Below the pieces are notes generated by a model. It saw only the letters and a list, made by a program, of their open reading frames with translations, did no database searches and was not told where the DNA came from. A stretch of 64,000 nucleotides of DNA from positions 62,001-126,000 of the forward strand of contig CALVDQ010000004.1 in assembly GCA_944326325.1 (NCBI GenBank), read 5' to 3'. The first letter of the stretch is position 1, and every line of letters starts with the position of its first letter. Made by a program: the position numbers and the translations under genes. This DNA comes from an uncultured Bacteroidales bacterium (lineage in GTDB: Bacteria; Bacteroidota; Bacteroidia; Bacteroidales; UBA932). Shown here one piece after another: positions 1 through 8,941 of this stretch.

Positions 1-1
1 T

Positions 2-802
2 GTCGGGGTGGAGACAATCCTGAACCAGTGGGAGCAGGTGGATTCCACGAATGTCAAGATGCTGACAGCAAAGTTCAATTACTACTTCACTAAGGCACAG
101 TCGAATTCCGTTGTCGTAAAACCGCAGAAAAAATACCTCGGGGCGGATCCTGTGCTTACACTGAAGGATTCTACCGGAACGGATGTCCATTATTTCCAGG
201 AGGTCATCTACGATGACGCCCTGTTTTCGGAAGCGATGCGCTATCTTGACAAGGCCATAGCCGAGGTGCCGCTCAGGATAGACCTGAGGTTCACGAAGGT
301 CACCGCCCTGATGTCCTACGAAAAGGACAGTCCGGACATGGCCCTGTCCTATCTGCTCGGCCTTGCAGACAAGGAGGCCGCCGAACACTGCAAGTGGGAA
401 TATCCCGGATACGAACTCGGGGAGGACTTTTTCAGGCAGTCCATGCAGGAGTATTGCGCCGCTTTCTATACGCTTGGCACTCCGTCATCCTATGAGGCTT
501 TCAGAACCCTGTCCGAGCGCATGCTGATAATTTATCCCAAGGACCCGGCTTTCATCACGAACATGGGGACATACGAGTTCATAGTCGCAAAAGACTATGC
601 AAAGGCCTTGAAATATTACAGGAAAGCCTTGAAAATCGCTCCGGATGACTACTCTGCTTTGAAAAACTGTGTGCTTCTGGCCCGTCAGCAGAAAAACGGG
701 AAGCTCGAGAGAAAGTACCTGGAACAGTTCGTGAAGGTTGCCCCGGAGAATGAAAGGCAGGCTGCCGAGGCGCGTCTCAAATTCCTTTGCGGAGAGAATT
801 AG
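2..802 (+). CDS. TPR-repeat protein, 5' end cut by window edge
   Basis: The reading frame is open from base 2, and the first possible start is a GTG at 8, so the true N-terminus very probably lies outside the window. About 264 residues are visible. The C-terminal third has tetratricopeptide-like helices, with a run around residues 175-215 that alternates short helical blocks ending in PKDPAF and KIAPDDYSAL, the usual TPR turn. The first part is less clear but also helical. No enzyme motif is seen; a protein-protein interaction scaffold is the likely role. The 3' end overlaps the convergent transporter gene by 26 bp (777-802). The function is not recognised beyond the TPR fold. Confidence 0.7.
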   Translation, partial: VGVETILNQWEQVDSTNVKMLTAKFNYYFTKAQSNSVVVKPQKKYLGADPVLTLKDSTGTDVHYFQEVIYDDALFSEAMRYLDKAIAEVPLRIDLRFTKVTALMSYEKDSPDMALSYLLGLADKEAAEHCKWEYPGYELGEDFFRQSMQEYCAAFYTLGTPSSYEAFRTLSERMLIIYPKDPAFITNMGTYEFIVAKDYAKALKYYRKALKIAPDDYSALKNCVLLARQQKNGKLERKYLEQFVKVAPENERQAAEARLKFLCGEN

Positions 803-1760
803 CCGACGGACGGGAGCCTTCTTCCCTGATCCTGGCCCGGTACAGCTGCCAGGAATTGAACAGATTGTGCCAGATACAGTAGAAGCCGCCGGCGACCGAA
901 GTGACCGGTGTAAGGAAAGTGTATCCCATCCATATCGCGAATACGGTGTTCTTCTGTCCCAGGGCCTGGCCGGCCGTGATGGAGGCGCCGTACCTTTTCC
1001 CTATTTTCTTTCCTGCCCAGAACTGCAGGGCGCAGCACAGAAGAGACACTGCGGCAAGACCTGCCTGGTAGACGGCAGGGGTGGTGCTGTGCACTATGGA
1101 CCTTGTTGTCATGGCTATCGCAAGCATCAGCGACACTCCCCACAGATAGAAGGCGAGATCCTTGAACTTCAGCAGCCACGAGTGGAACCCGGGCATGAGA
1201 TACCGTACGATAAAGGCCAGAAGACATGGTGCGATCAGCAGCGGAAAGACCTTTGCCAGAATAAGTCCGGAAGCAGTGAAGAAGGAAATCCCTTCGGCAG
1301 GATGTACGAACGGGATGAAGACAGGTACGAGGACAGCAGTCGCCATATTTATGATAATCGTATAGGCTGTCAGGCCGGGCATGTCCCCTCCGAGTTTGCC
1401 GGTGACAACGGCAGCTGCCGTGGCGGTCGGGCAAATCAGGCACAGCATGGCTCCTTCTATCAGGATTTTGCCGTGGAAATCGGGAAGCGCCATCATCAGG
1501 AAGGCCAGAAGGATGAAGCCCAGAGACTGGAACAACAGCAGCCATACGTGCCATTTTCTGGGCCTGAGATCCCTGGGCTCGATATGACAGAAGGACAGGA
1601 AAAGCATCAGGAACAACAGCAGCGGCTGGATCACTCCGATGATTTTTTCAAGGAATGGGCCGGCCGGGGCCAGTGCCGGAATGTTGTCATATATCGCATA
1701 GGAGACAATGCCTGCGGCGATAGCCAGCGGCAATGTCCAGTTTTTCAGGAATTTCAACAT
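777..1760 (-). CDS. SBF-family (bile acid:Na+ symporter-like) transporter
   Basis: The protein has 327 residues and is almost wholly hydrophobic, with about nine to ten membrane spans, as expected for the SBF/BASS superfamily. Recognisable parts are the N-terminal span pair, a loop with the run LICPTATAAAVVTGKLGG near residues 110-130 (equivalent to the conserved crossover region of this fold), and the late segment GQALGQKNTVFAIWMG. The family moves organic anions or small metabolites with sodium; the substrate cannot be told from sequence. The gene stands alone on this strand with its own promoter at 1783-1812. The C-terminal tail is polar, and its coding end overlaps the TPR gene. Confidence 0.75.
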   Translation of the reverse strand: MLKFLKNWTLPLAIAAGIVSYAIYDNIPALAPAGPFLEKIIGVIQPLLLFLMLFLSFCHIEPRDLRPRKWHVWLLLFQSLGFILLAFLMMALPDFHGKILIEGAMLCLICPTATAAAVVTGKLGGDMPGLTAYTIIINMATAVLVPVFIPFVHPAEGISFFTASGLILAKVFPLLIAPCLLAFIVRYLMPGFHSWLLKFKDLAFYLWGVSLMLAIAMTTRSIVHSTTPAVYQAGLAAVSLLCCALQFWAGKKIGKRYGASITAGQALGQKNTVFAIWMGYTFLTPVTSVAGGFYCIWHNLFNSWQLYRARIREEGSRPSANSLRKGI

Positions 1761-1782
1761 GATATCGTCATTTTCCGGGGTG

Positions 1783-1812
1783 CAAATTTAGAATCTGTTT
1801 TGAAATTTTCAA
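1783..1812 (-). promoter_or_regulatory. Bacteroidetes-type promoter for SBF transporter
   Basis: On the minus strand a perfect -7 box TAAATTTG (1790-1783) follows a partial -33 box GTTG (TTG at 1812-1810) after 19 bp. It sits 22 bp upstream of the start codon at 1760, a normal leader length for this phylum. Confidence 0.6.
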
Positions 1813-1844
1813 CATAGATTCTTAAACAGTTTCTAAAATATGCG

Positions 1845-1852
1845 TATCTTTG
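1845..1852 (+). promoter_or_regulatory. -7 promoter element for M13 peptidase
   Basis: TATCTTTG matches the TAnnTTTG consensus and lies 23 bp before the start codon at 1876. No convincing TTTG -33 box is seen at the usual 19-21 bp distance, so only the -7 element is claimed. Confidence 0.5.
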
Positions 1853-1875
1853 TATAATTTAACAAATTTTGGATT

Positions 1876-3888
1876 ATGAACAGAGTTTTATGCCTTATGC
1901 TGGCGCTGGCTGCTGCCGTCTCATGCAGACAGCCTGAAGATACGGAGCATGCACTTGACCTTTCAAATCTTGACCCTACGGTGTCGCCGGGTGAGGATTT
2001 CTACAGATATGCTACAGGAGGCTGGATGGCTTCGCATCCGCTCAAACCGGAATATGCCCGTTTCGGGACTTTCAATGAGCTGATGGAGAACAATGAGAAC
2101 CGCCTGAAGACACTCTTCGAGAACCTGGGCAAGAGCAGTCCTGTTCCGGGAAGCGAGGCACAGAAGATAGACGATCTCTACAAGATGGGCCTTGATTCGG
2201 CAAGACTCGCTTCGGAAGGCGCCGCTCCTCTGGAGAAGGTCCTCGGGGAAATCGCTGCAATAAGCGACAGCAGGACGTTTGCCGAGACTGTGGCGAGGAT
2301 GCACGCTTCCGCGGAATTCCCGTTCTTTGCCGCATACGTGGGTGCCGACATGACAGACAGCGACGTGAATGTCCTTTATATTTCCCAGTCCGGACTCGGA
2401 ATGGGGGACAGGGACTATTATATTGAGGAATCCAATGCCGCCCTCAAGGAAGGGTACAGGCAGTATCTGGCGAAAATACTTGCTCTTGCCGGGATGGAGG
2501 ATCCGGACACTTCGGCTACGGAGGTGCTGGCGTTGGAAGATGCCATGGCACGGATTTCCTGGTCGAGCGTGGAGAAAAGGGATGTACTCAAGGCTTACAA
2601 TCCAGTATCCGCAAAGGATCTTAAGAGTTCCTGCAAGAACTTTGACTTCGGGGCATGGTTCAGGGAGATAGGCATACAGGAACCGGACAAGATTATCGTG
2701 GAGCAGCCTTCCTACATCGCTTCTCTTGATTCGCTTTTCGGAAGCACCGATCTCTCTGTCCTTAAGAAATATCTTTCGGCACGTTTCATCTCGGAGTATT
2801 GCACTCTCCTGGGTGAAGATTTCTATGATGCGGATTTTGAATTCTTCAAGAAACAGATGGCCGGCGTGAAGGAAAAGCAGCCGAGATGGAAGCGCTCCCT
2901 CGATGTTGCGAGCAATATGCTTCCGGAGGCTGTGGGCAAACTCTATGTCGAGTCTTATTTCCCTCAGGAGTCAAAGGATGCGATGCTGAAGATGATCGCT
3001 GACATCAGGACGGCACTCGGAGAGCATATCGATTCCCTGACGTGGATGTCCGATTCCACGAAGATGGTAGCCAAGGAAAAACTGGAAGCGATAGTGGTGA
3101 AGGTGGGATATCCTGACAAATGGAAGGATTACTCCTCTCTCATTGTCAACCCTACCCTGAGCTATATGGAAAACGTCCGCAATATAAACAGATGGGAAAT
3201 GGCGGATAATTTCTCGAGACTCGACAGGCCGGTGGACAAGACGGAATGGCTCATGAGTCCGCAGACCGTGAACGCCTACTACAATCCTACCACCAACGAG
3301 ATCTGCTTCCCTGCAGCAATACTCCAGCCGCCTTTCTTCAATCCGGAAGCTGACGATGCCGTGAACTACGGTGCCATAGGCGTCGTGATAAGCCATGAGA
3401 TGACCCACGGGTTCGATGATCAGGGCCGTCATTTCGACAAGGACGGCAATATGACGGACTGGTGGAAGCCTGAGGATGAGGAGACTTTCAGGAAGATGAC
3501 GGATATACTTGTCGCACAGTTCGATTCCGTATATGTCCTTCCTGGTCTCAGGGCGAACGGAGCGTTGTGTCTTGGCGAGAACATCGCGGACCAGGGCGGA
3601 CTCCGTGTGGCATACACGGCTCTTCAGAATTCGTTTGCCGGCAACCATCCGGCCGACATAGACGGATTTACTGCAGAACAGCGTTTCTATCTCTCCTATG
3701 CTACGGTATGGGCCATGAATATCAGGGATGAGGAAAAGGCAAGACTGACCAGACTCGATGTCCATTCTCTCGGGGAGAACAGGGTGAACGTGACATTGAG
3801 GAATCTCCAGTCTTTCTTTGATGCGTTCGGCATCAAGGAAGGTGACAAGATGTACCGCCCCGAAGAAGAGAGAGTCGTAATCTGGTAG
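1876..3888 (+). CDS. pepO: M13 family zinc endopeptidase, lipoprotein (PepO-like)
   Basis: The 670-residue protein starts with a lipoprotein signal ending in AAAVSC (Cys17), so it is probably anchored in an envelope membrane. The M13 (neprilysin/PepO) layout is complete. The N-terminal domain begins with the typical DLDPTVSPGEDFYRYATGGW block. The zinc site HEMTH is at residues 507-511, and the third ligand lies in ENIAD (568-572), followed by QGGLR. A conserved late stretch near VHSLGENRVNVTLRN and the C-terminal tryptophan ending VVIW also fit the family. It should cleave oligopeptides in the envelope. The start is supported by the -7 box just upstream. The permease gene follows after 11 bp and may be cotranscribed. 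Confidence 0.92.
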   Translation: MNRVLCLMLALAAAVSCRQPEDTEHALDLSNLDPTVSPGEDFYRYATGGWMASHPLKPEYARFGTFNELMENNENRLKTLFENLGKSSPVPGSEAQKIDDLYKMGLDSARLASEGAAPLEKVLGEIAAISDSRTFAETVARMHASAEFPFFAAYVGADMTDSDVNVLYISQSGLGMGDRDYYIEESNAALKEGYRQYLAKILALAGMEDPDTSATEVLALEDAMARISWSSVEKRDVLKAYNPVSAKDLKSSCKNFDFGAWFREIGIQEPDKIIVEQPSYIASLDSLFGSTDLSVLKKYLSARFISEYCTLLGEDFYDADFEFFKKQMAGVKEKQPRWKRSLDVASNMLPEAVGKLYVESYFPQESKDAMLKMIADIRTALGEHIDSLTWMSDSTKMVAKEKLEAIVVKVGYPDKWKDYSSLIVNPTLSYMENVRNINRWEMADNFSRLDRPVDKTEWLMSPQTVNAYYNPTTNEICFPAAILQPPFFNPEADDAVNYGAIGVVISHEMTHGFDDQGRHFDKDGNMTDWWKPEDEETFRKMTDILVAQFDSVYVLPGLRANGALCLGENIADQGGLRVAYTALQNSFAGNHPADIDGFTAEQRFYLSYATVWAMNIRDEEKARLTRLDVHSLGENRVNVTLRNLQSFFDAFGIKEGDKMYRPEEERVVIW

Positions 3889-3899
3889 TACAGGTACGG

Positions 3900-5072
3900 A
3901 TGGGGGTCACGGGATTCATTTCGGGAAAGCTGCGCTTCCGTGGAAAGATAGTCATCATTTCCATCGCGCTCAGCTTTCTTGTCATGATAGTCTCAGTCTC
4001 AGTCTCTTCAGGATTCAGGAAGGAAATCAGGGATGCCCTGTCTTCTGCCACAGGTGACATCCGTCTTGTGCCTTCAGACCTTGACTGGCTGTCGGGATCA
4101 TCCCCGATAGGGGCCGGACCTGCATATCTGCCATACATTGATTCGATAGCCGGTGTCAGGGAGGTCTCTCCTGTAGTATACCGGGCAGGGATCGTCAGGA
4201 ACGGGGATGTGGTCCATGGAGTCCTGTTCAAGGGAACCGAACATTTCCAGGCGCCGGATTCCGTCTCCCTTGCGGTCAGCATACCTTCCCGTCTGGCTGC
4301 CATATTGTCAGTGGGACCGGGCGACTGGCTGCAGACCTATTTCGTAGGGGAGAGGGTACGGGTCAGGAAATTCAGGATTGTTTCGCTGTATGATGACATT
4401 GCAGAGGCTGATGACCGTCTTGTGGTCTACGGCCGTCTCGGCGACATCCAGAGGGTGAACGGATGGGACAGTACGAAAGTCTCCGCCTTTGAGATACTTC
4501 TCGACAGGGAGTTCCGGTCCGAATCCGCAATGAAAATGATTTCCCGGGAGGCAGGGGCTGCGGCCCTCCTGTATGCTTCGGAAGATGACGAGTCAGTCGT
4601 AAGCGTCTCCTCCGAGGATGAGAATCCCCAGCTTTTCGACTGGCTGTCCCTTATCGACTTCAATGTGTTTTTCATACTCGGCCTTATGACAGTCGTGGCA
4701 GGATTCAATATGATTTCCGGCCTGCTGATTCTTCTGTTCGAGAATATTTCAACCATAGGTATCCTTAAGACCCTCGGCATGACTGACAGGGCGATAGCCA
4801 GGGTTTTCCTCAGGTCTTCTTCTTCACTGGTGCTGAAAGGGATGCTTGCCGGCAACATTCTGGCTTTCCTGTTCTGTGCAGTCCAGTCTTCCACACATTT
4901 CATAACTCTCGACCCTGCAAATTATTTCATATCCTATGTCCCTGTACATCTTGAGATAATGAAAATACTGGCAGCAGACGCCGCCGCATATCTTCTGATA
5001 ATGCTGCTGCTTCTGCTGCCTTCGATGTTCATTTCCAGGGTTGACCCTGCCCGTACCGTCCGGATGGGCTGA
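3900..5072 (+). CDS. LolC/E-like ABC transporter permease
   Basis: The 390-residue protein has the LolC/E plan. One N-terminal span (about 17-38) is followed by a large extracytoplasmic domain (about 40-245) and three C-terminal spans in an FtsX-type domain (about 255-380) with the coupling segment NISTIGILKTLGMTDRAI. It ends in a short DPARTVRMG tail, as LolE proteins do. The family works with a LolD-type ATPase to release lipoproteins from the inner membrane or to act as a mechanotransmitter; no ATPase gene is adjacent. It follows the M13 gene by 11 bp. A second permease of the same class is at 26922-28142, so the genome has at least two. Confidence 0.8.
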   Translation: MGVTGFISGKLRFRGKIVIISIALSFLVMIVSVSVSSGFRKEIRDALSSATGDIRLVPSDLDWLSGSSPIGAGPAYLPYIDSIAGVREVSPVVYRAGIVRNGDVVHGVLFKGTEHFQAPDSVSLAVSIPSRLAAILSVGPGDWLQTYFVGERVRVRKFRIVSLYDDIAEADDRLVVYGRLGDIQRVNGWDSTKVSAFEILLDREFRSESAMKMISREAGAAALLYASEDDESVVSVSSEDENPQLFDWLSLIDFNVFFILGLMTVVAGFNMISGLLILLFENISTIGILKTLGMTDRAIARVFLRSSSSLVLKGMLAGNILAFLFCAVQSSTHFITLDPANYFISYVPVHLEIMKILAADAAAYLLIMLLLLLPSMFISRVDPARTVRMG

Positions 5073-5092
5073 TGCCTTCCGTCGCGGTGGCT

Positions 5093-6163
5093 TTATGCCG
5101 GGCAGATCTCGCAGAATGCCGAATAGATATTCAGGATATTCTCGACATAGTTCATGGTCTCTGTCCCGTTGAATTTCCCGAATTTCAGATAAGTCTCCTG
5201 CAGGGTGGCTTCTTCCCTCATTGAAGGGATTACCTTCAGCACCTCATCCCACCTTGTATTGTCAAGGTTCCTTGCCGCGGCAAGGTTGCGGCAGTCGGCT
5301 ATCCTTCCTTCTCCTGCATTGTAGGAAGCCAGGACGAACTTGAATTTTTCCATATCCGTCATACCGTCTTCGCTGTAGAGTTTCTGCAGCCGTGCGAGAT
5401 GCATTGTCCCTGCCTTGATGTTCTCCTCGGGATCCAGCAGGTCGGATATCCCGTAATATTCAGCCGTAGAAGGCATCACCTGCATCAGGCCCGTGGCCCC
5501 TCTGTGCGAGACCGTATTTATCGAGAATTTCGATTCCTGGTAGATGACCGCCGCGAGCATCCTCCAGTCCCAGCCCAGTTTTCCGGCATACGTCTTTATA
5601 AGCTGGTCATAAGGGCTGATTTTGGATGAGATCATGTTTCTGTCGAATCTGGAGAGCGGGTTGATGGACCGGTGGTATTTCATCCACATCTCCTTGTATC
5701 TGTCGGACTCTGAGAATGTGGCTATCCACGTATTGACTTCCTTTATCTTCGAGATATCCTCGCTGTTCACTGCCCATACGGCGCGGTCGATCTTCCTCGA
5801 CAGGATGAGTTCCGGACCGCAGTGTCCGCAGGTATCCGGCAGTACCATAATGTCTATCACTCCTGACTGCAGGGAATCGACATAGTCGCAATGGCTGTCG
5901 GCCAGCTTGATTTCGACCGTCGCTCCGACATGGCCTGCAAATGCCTGCAGCAGTTCGTAGCTGAAGCCTGTCCTGAACCCGTTTCTTCCATAGTTTTCGT
6001 CACCGGTGTTGATGACACACTTCAAGGTATCACCTCCGAATGTCTCATACGGACTGATACCGTCTACCGCATTCGACCGTTCTCCTATCGTGACTGACCC
6101 GAAAATCAGTGCGAAAGCGGCACAATACCTCATAACAGAGCGCATTTTTTCCGTAAATTTCAT
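5093..6163 (-). CDS. MltF-like lytic transglycosylase with solute-binding domain
   Basis: The 356-residue protein has a weak N-terminal signal or anchor (about 10-27), then a shortened periplasmic solute-binding-like domain (about 45-165) and a C-terminal SLT goosefoot domain (about 183-345). The catalytic Glu is in IYQESKF (Glu210), followed by GATGLMQVMPSTA and the late YNAGEGR motif, all diagnostic for family 1 lytic transglycosylases. It should cleave peptidoglycan glycan strands and release anhydro-muropeptides. The solute-binding part is shorter than in E. coli MltF and has cysteines (CGHCG). It lies 10 bp downstream of the porin-like gene and is probably cotranscribed with it. Confidence 0.85.
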   Translation of the reverse strand: MKFTEKMRSVMRYCAAFALIFGSVTIGERSNAVDGISPYETFGGDTLKCVINTGDENYGRNGFRTGFSYELLQAFAGHVGATVEIKLADSHCDYVDSLQSGVIDIMVLPDTCGHCGPELILSRKIDRAVWAVNSEDISKIKEVNTWIATFSESDRYKEMWMKYHRSINPLSRFDRNMISSKISPYDQLIKTYAGKLGWDWRMLAAVIYQESKFSINTVSHRGATGLMQVMPSTAEYYGISDLLDPEENIKAGTMHLARLQKLYSEDGMTDMEKFKFVLASYNAGEGRIADCRNLAAARNLDNTRWDEVLKVIPSMREEATLQETYLKFGKFNGTETMNYVENILNIYSAFCEICPA

Positions 6164-6173
6164 AATTTACCTC

Positions 6174-8900
6174 CTATTCTTGCGAGCTTCTCAGCTCATT
6201 CGAGTCTCCTGTGGCGGAGGCTCTCTTAGGTTGTACATAAAACGGCCAGAAAATTCCCACTTTGAAAGCCTGCTGAGGCCTGATGTAATGGTGTGCACTG
6301 AAATAGTCGGCGGATTTGTTCGGCCAACCCATCCCGAGGTTCACAGCCTTTACGAAAATGCAGGCCCTTTTCCACTGGATGTTCAGGAAGACATCGATGT
6401 ACGGACAGTTGCCGTACAGTTCGTCGTCCTGCCTGTAGAACACTCCCAGTACAGGATTGTAGGCCGGTGCATACCACCGTGTGTTGTAGGTGGCGTTGGC
6501 CCCGATCTGCATCTGCATCACGTTCCTGACCACGTTGAACTGGAAATAATACCTGAGATTCAGTGCAAGCATGGGCAGACGCAATACATCCTCGTTGGAG
6601 GAAAGCTGGAAAAGTGCCTGATGGTCAAAATGGAAATTCCAAAGCCTGAAGTTTTTCATGACAGATGCTGTCATGACGCTCATCGGTACTTCGTTTTGCT
6701 GTATTGATCCGTGGTTGTCGTAATATATGTTGTTGCTGAGCAACGCATACCCGAAGAAGGCCCTCAAATTCCATACCGGAATATTCAGGGACGCTTCGGC
6801 CCTGGTAGTGGAGATCTTTCCGAAGCTGTTGTCCCACCAGTAATGGTTGGTATGCAGATGCTGCTGATAATAGTCAGGTTCCCTGAGACTGGTCTCGAAA
6901 TGGAAATTCAGGTTCAGCGGACTGTTCCTGGCCCGCCTGAACGGGTAGAAATTCAGCGACAGGTTGGCCTTTATGGAAAAGTCGTTCAGCTCGCTCCCGA
7001 GGAAGGTATATCTTCCGGTTGCATCCCAGTGAATGTATTTTTTCAGCTGTCCCTGGGCCCCGGCATAGAGATACATGGAGTTCCTGACGACGGGTCTGGC
7101 TTCCTGGAGGTAGCTCGTCCGGTTGAAGTCATAGTAGTTCAGGAGCTTGTCACCTATACCTACATCGAGTTTCGAGACTATTCCCTCGCTCGACCATGGC
7201 TGCAGCCTGAGAAAGATCCTGTTGTCGAACTTCATCACGCGCATGGAGTCGCTGCTGGTCGTCGGGTTGAGGTAGAAATTGTTGTTATAGAAATTCCTGG
7301 CCTCGGTATCGTCGGCGGAGATGTTGTCTTCGTACACTTTCGAGAATACGGTGTACTCGGAAGTGTGGCCGATAAATGCTGTCGTGATGTTGTTGTCTAT
7401 GCTGTCAGCGCTGACTTCCTTGCCGGCCGCTTCCTTTTCAGCTTCCTCCAGGAGATACTTCTGGATGGCGGCGCTGTCTCCGCTGGCCATGAGACTGTCC
7501 CTGTATGCCTTTTCTGCTTTCCTTGCCTTCTTTTCCTCCCTTGCGTCTTTGGAAAGGAAGGTGAACGGTATCCTGTAGGACTGGTCAAGGAATATGGTGT
7601 TCTTCTTTATCCTGTTGCTGGCATCGGAAAGCCTGACGGAGATCTCCCTCGAATCCACGGTGGTGTCGCGAATCCAGAAATTGTCGACGACACCTCCGTT
7701 CTCGCTTTTCCGGATACGGTTGTATATGTACCCGGCGTTCATGAAGTATCTTTTGCCGAGGTAGTTGGCCGCGGCTACGAATGTCCTGTTGTCCGTGTCC
7801 TCGTTCTGCAGGAGGCCGTTGCCGCCGAACCTGTCGTATTCGAGGGTGATGTTCAGCTCCGGCAGGATATTCTGGGTGGTCATCACCCTGACATTGCTCT
7901 CCTCCTTTTCTGAATTGGCGAACAGTGTGCCCCAGTATGCCAGCTCGGTGTACGGTGTCTTGGTGTTGTACATCGGCAGAGTTTCCGGAGTGTAGTTGTA
8001 TACCATGTAAGGGGTGTAGAAAATGGCGTTTTCCGCCTCTTCCCTCTTGAAGAAGTTGTAGGTCTCGGTAGGGGAGCCTATAACTCCGAGGTATGTGGCG
8101 TTCACGTCGTCCCTCAGGAACGGGTATTCCGTAAACCAGTGATTGTAGGTCGTGTCTATTTCCTTGAGTTCGATATTGTTGAAATACCGGTCATGGTTCC
8201 ACATCACCATTCTCTTGTACTGCATGGAATCAGGCAGCACATATGTGCTGAGAATACGGGGCGTGTTCTCGATAATGCTGTCCTTGATAGCCCTTATGCT
8301 GTCTTTCCTGTGCATAATGCTGTCCAGCTCGACAAGTTTCCTTGCGGTCTCGAGTTCGGCGAGGTACTTTTTCTTTTCCCGTTTCGAAAGGGCGTTGAAC
8401 CGGGCTATGGAGTCTCGTGCCACCGTCTCCGTAGAGTCCTTGTAGACAAGGGAATCAAGCCTGTGCAGTTCAAGCGTGTCTCCGGCAGTCCTCAGGGAGT
8501 CTCTGACCTGGGCCCTCGTGAGGCTGTCCTTCAGCGCGATATAGTATTTGAACTTCAGGGTGTCGGTGTATCTCAGGGAATCAGGGACGGATATGGTGTC
8601 ACGGGGCTGTATGGCTGCTGCAGGGACGCTGTCTGCCGCCGGTATGCTATCCTGCGAAGAAAGCGAATCTGCTGTCCGGAGCGTGTCCGGCATCTGCAGC
8701 GTATCAGACAACTGCAGTGAATCCAGTGTATCTGAAACTGAATCCATCGCATGGACGCTGTCTGCCTGATCCGGAAGTGCCGCATTGTCCTGCCGGTGCA
8801 TCATGCTTCCGTACCGTCCTGCATCAATGCCGAAAGACTGTACGGCCGCCAGGCCTGTGAGCAGTATCGGGAACCATATTTTTGACACCAGGTTCTTCAT
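6174..8900 (-). CDS. Large outer-membrane 'putative porin' (Porin_10-like)
   Basis: The protein has 908 residues with an N-terminal signal sequence (about 1-24). Residues about 45-215 are a low-complexity region built from short units of the type xDSL/xDTL, followed by a charged Lys/Glu helix. From about residue 220 the sequence alternates aromatic and polar residues as in beta-barrels, with many YDRFGGNG, NLSLNFYPF and FNVVRNVM-like strands. This matches the Bacteroidetes putative porin family. No plug domain or TonB box is seen, so it is not a SusC-type receptor. It has its own promoter and precedes the MltF-like gene by 10 bp, suggesting joint expression. The substrate is unknown. Confidence 0.75.
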   Translation of the reverse strand: MKNLVSKIWFPILLTGLAAVQSFGIDAGRYGSMMHRQDNAALPDQADSVHAMDSVSDTLDSLQLSDTLQMPDTLRTADSLSSQDSIPAADSVPAAAIQPRDTISVPDSLRYTDTLKFKYYIALKDSLTRAQVRDSLRTAGDTLELHRLDSLVYKDSTETVARDSIARFNALSKREKKKYLAELETARKLVELDSIMHRKDSIRAIKDSIIENTPRILSTYVLPDSMQYKRMVMWNHDRYFNNIELKEIDTTYNHWFTEYPFLRDDVNATYLGVIGSPTETYNFFKREEAENAIFYTPYMVYNYTPETLPMYNTKTPYTELAYWGTLFANSEKEESNVRVMTTQNILPELNITLEYDRFGGNGLLQNEDTDNRTFVAAANYLGKRYFMNAGYIYNRIRKSENGGVVDNFWIRDTTVDSREISVRLSDASNRIKKNTIFLDQSYRIPFTFLSKDAREEKKARKAEKAYRDSLMASGDSAAIQKYLLEEAEKEAAGKEVSADSIDNNITTAFIGHTSEYTVFSKVYEDNISADDTEARNFYNNNFYLNPTTSSDSMRVMKFDNRIFLRLQPWSSEGIVSKLDVGIGDKLLNYYDFNRTSYLQEARPVVRNSMYLYAGAQGQLKKYIHWDATGRYTFLGSELNDFSIKANLSLNFYPFRRARNSPLNLNFHFETSLREPDYYQQHLHTNHYWWDNSFGKISTTRAEASLNIPVWNLRAFFGYALLSNNIYYDNHGSIQQNEVPMSVMTASVMKNFRLWNFHFDHQALFQLSSNEDVLRLPMLALNLRYYFQFNVVRNVMQMQIGANATYNTRWYAPAYNPVLGVFYRQDDELYGNCPYIDVFLNIQWKRACIFVKAVNLGMGWPNKSADYFSAHHYIRPQQAFKVGIFWPFYVQPKRASATGDSNELRSSQE

Positions 8901-8910
8901 ATCGAGCCGG

Positions 8911-8941
8911 CAAAGGTACGGATAATTTTTAAAACATCAAA
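8911..8941 (-). promoter_or_regulatory. Near-perfect promoter for the porin-like gene
   Basis: On the minus strand TTTG (8941-8938), a 19 bp spacer and TACCTTTG (8918-8911) match the Bacteroidetes consensus at both boxes. It overlaps the last codons of pncA, which shows the porin gene can be transcribed independently of pncB-pncA. Confidence 0.75.

Noticed and set aside
738-1817. 359-codon open frame on the plus strand
   Set aside because: It lies antisense to the SBF transporter, whose membrane-span pattern is clear. The plus translation is rich in Gly, Arg, Gln and Asp with no recognisable motif.
6711-7913. 400-codon plus-strand frame opposite the porin-like gene
   Set aside because: Val/Gly-rich shadow of the beta-barrel coding strand; the minus-strand gene has a signal peptide and a near-perfect promoter.
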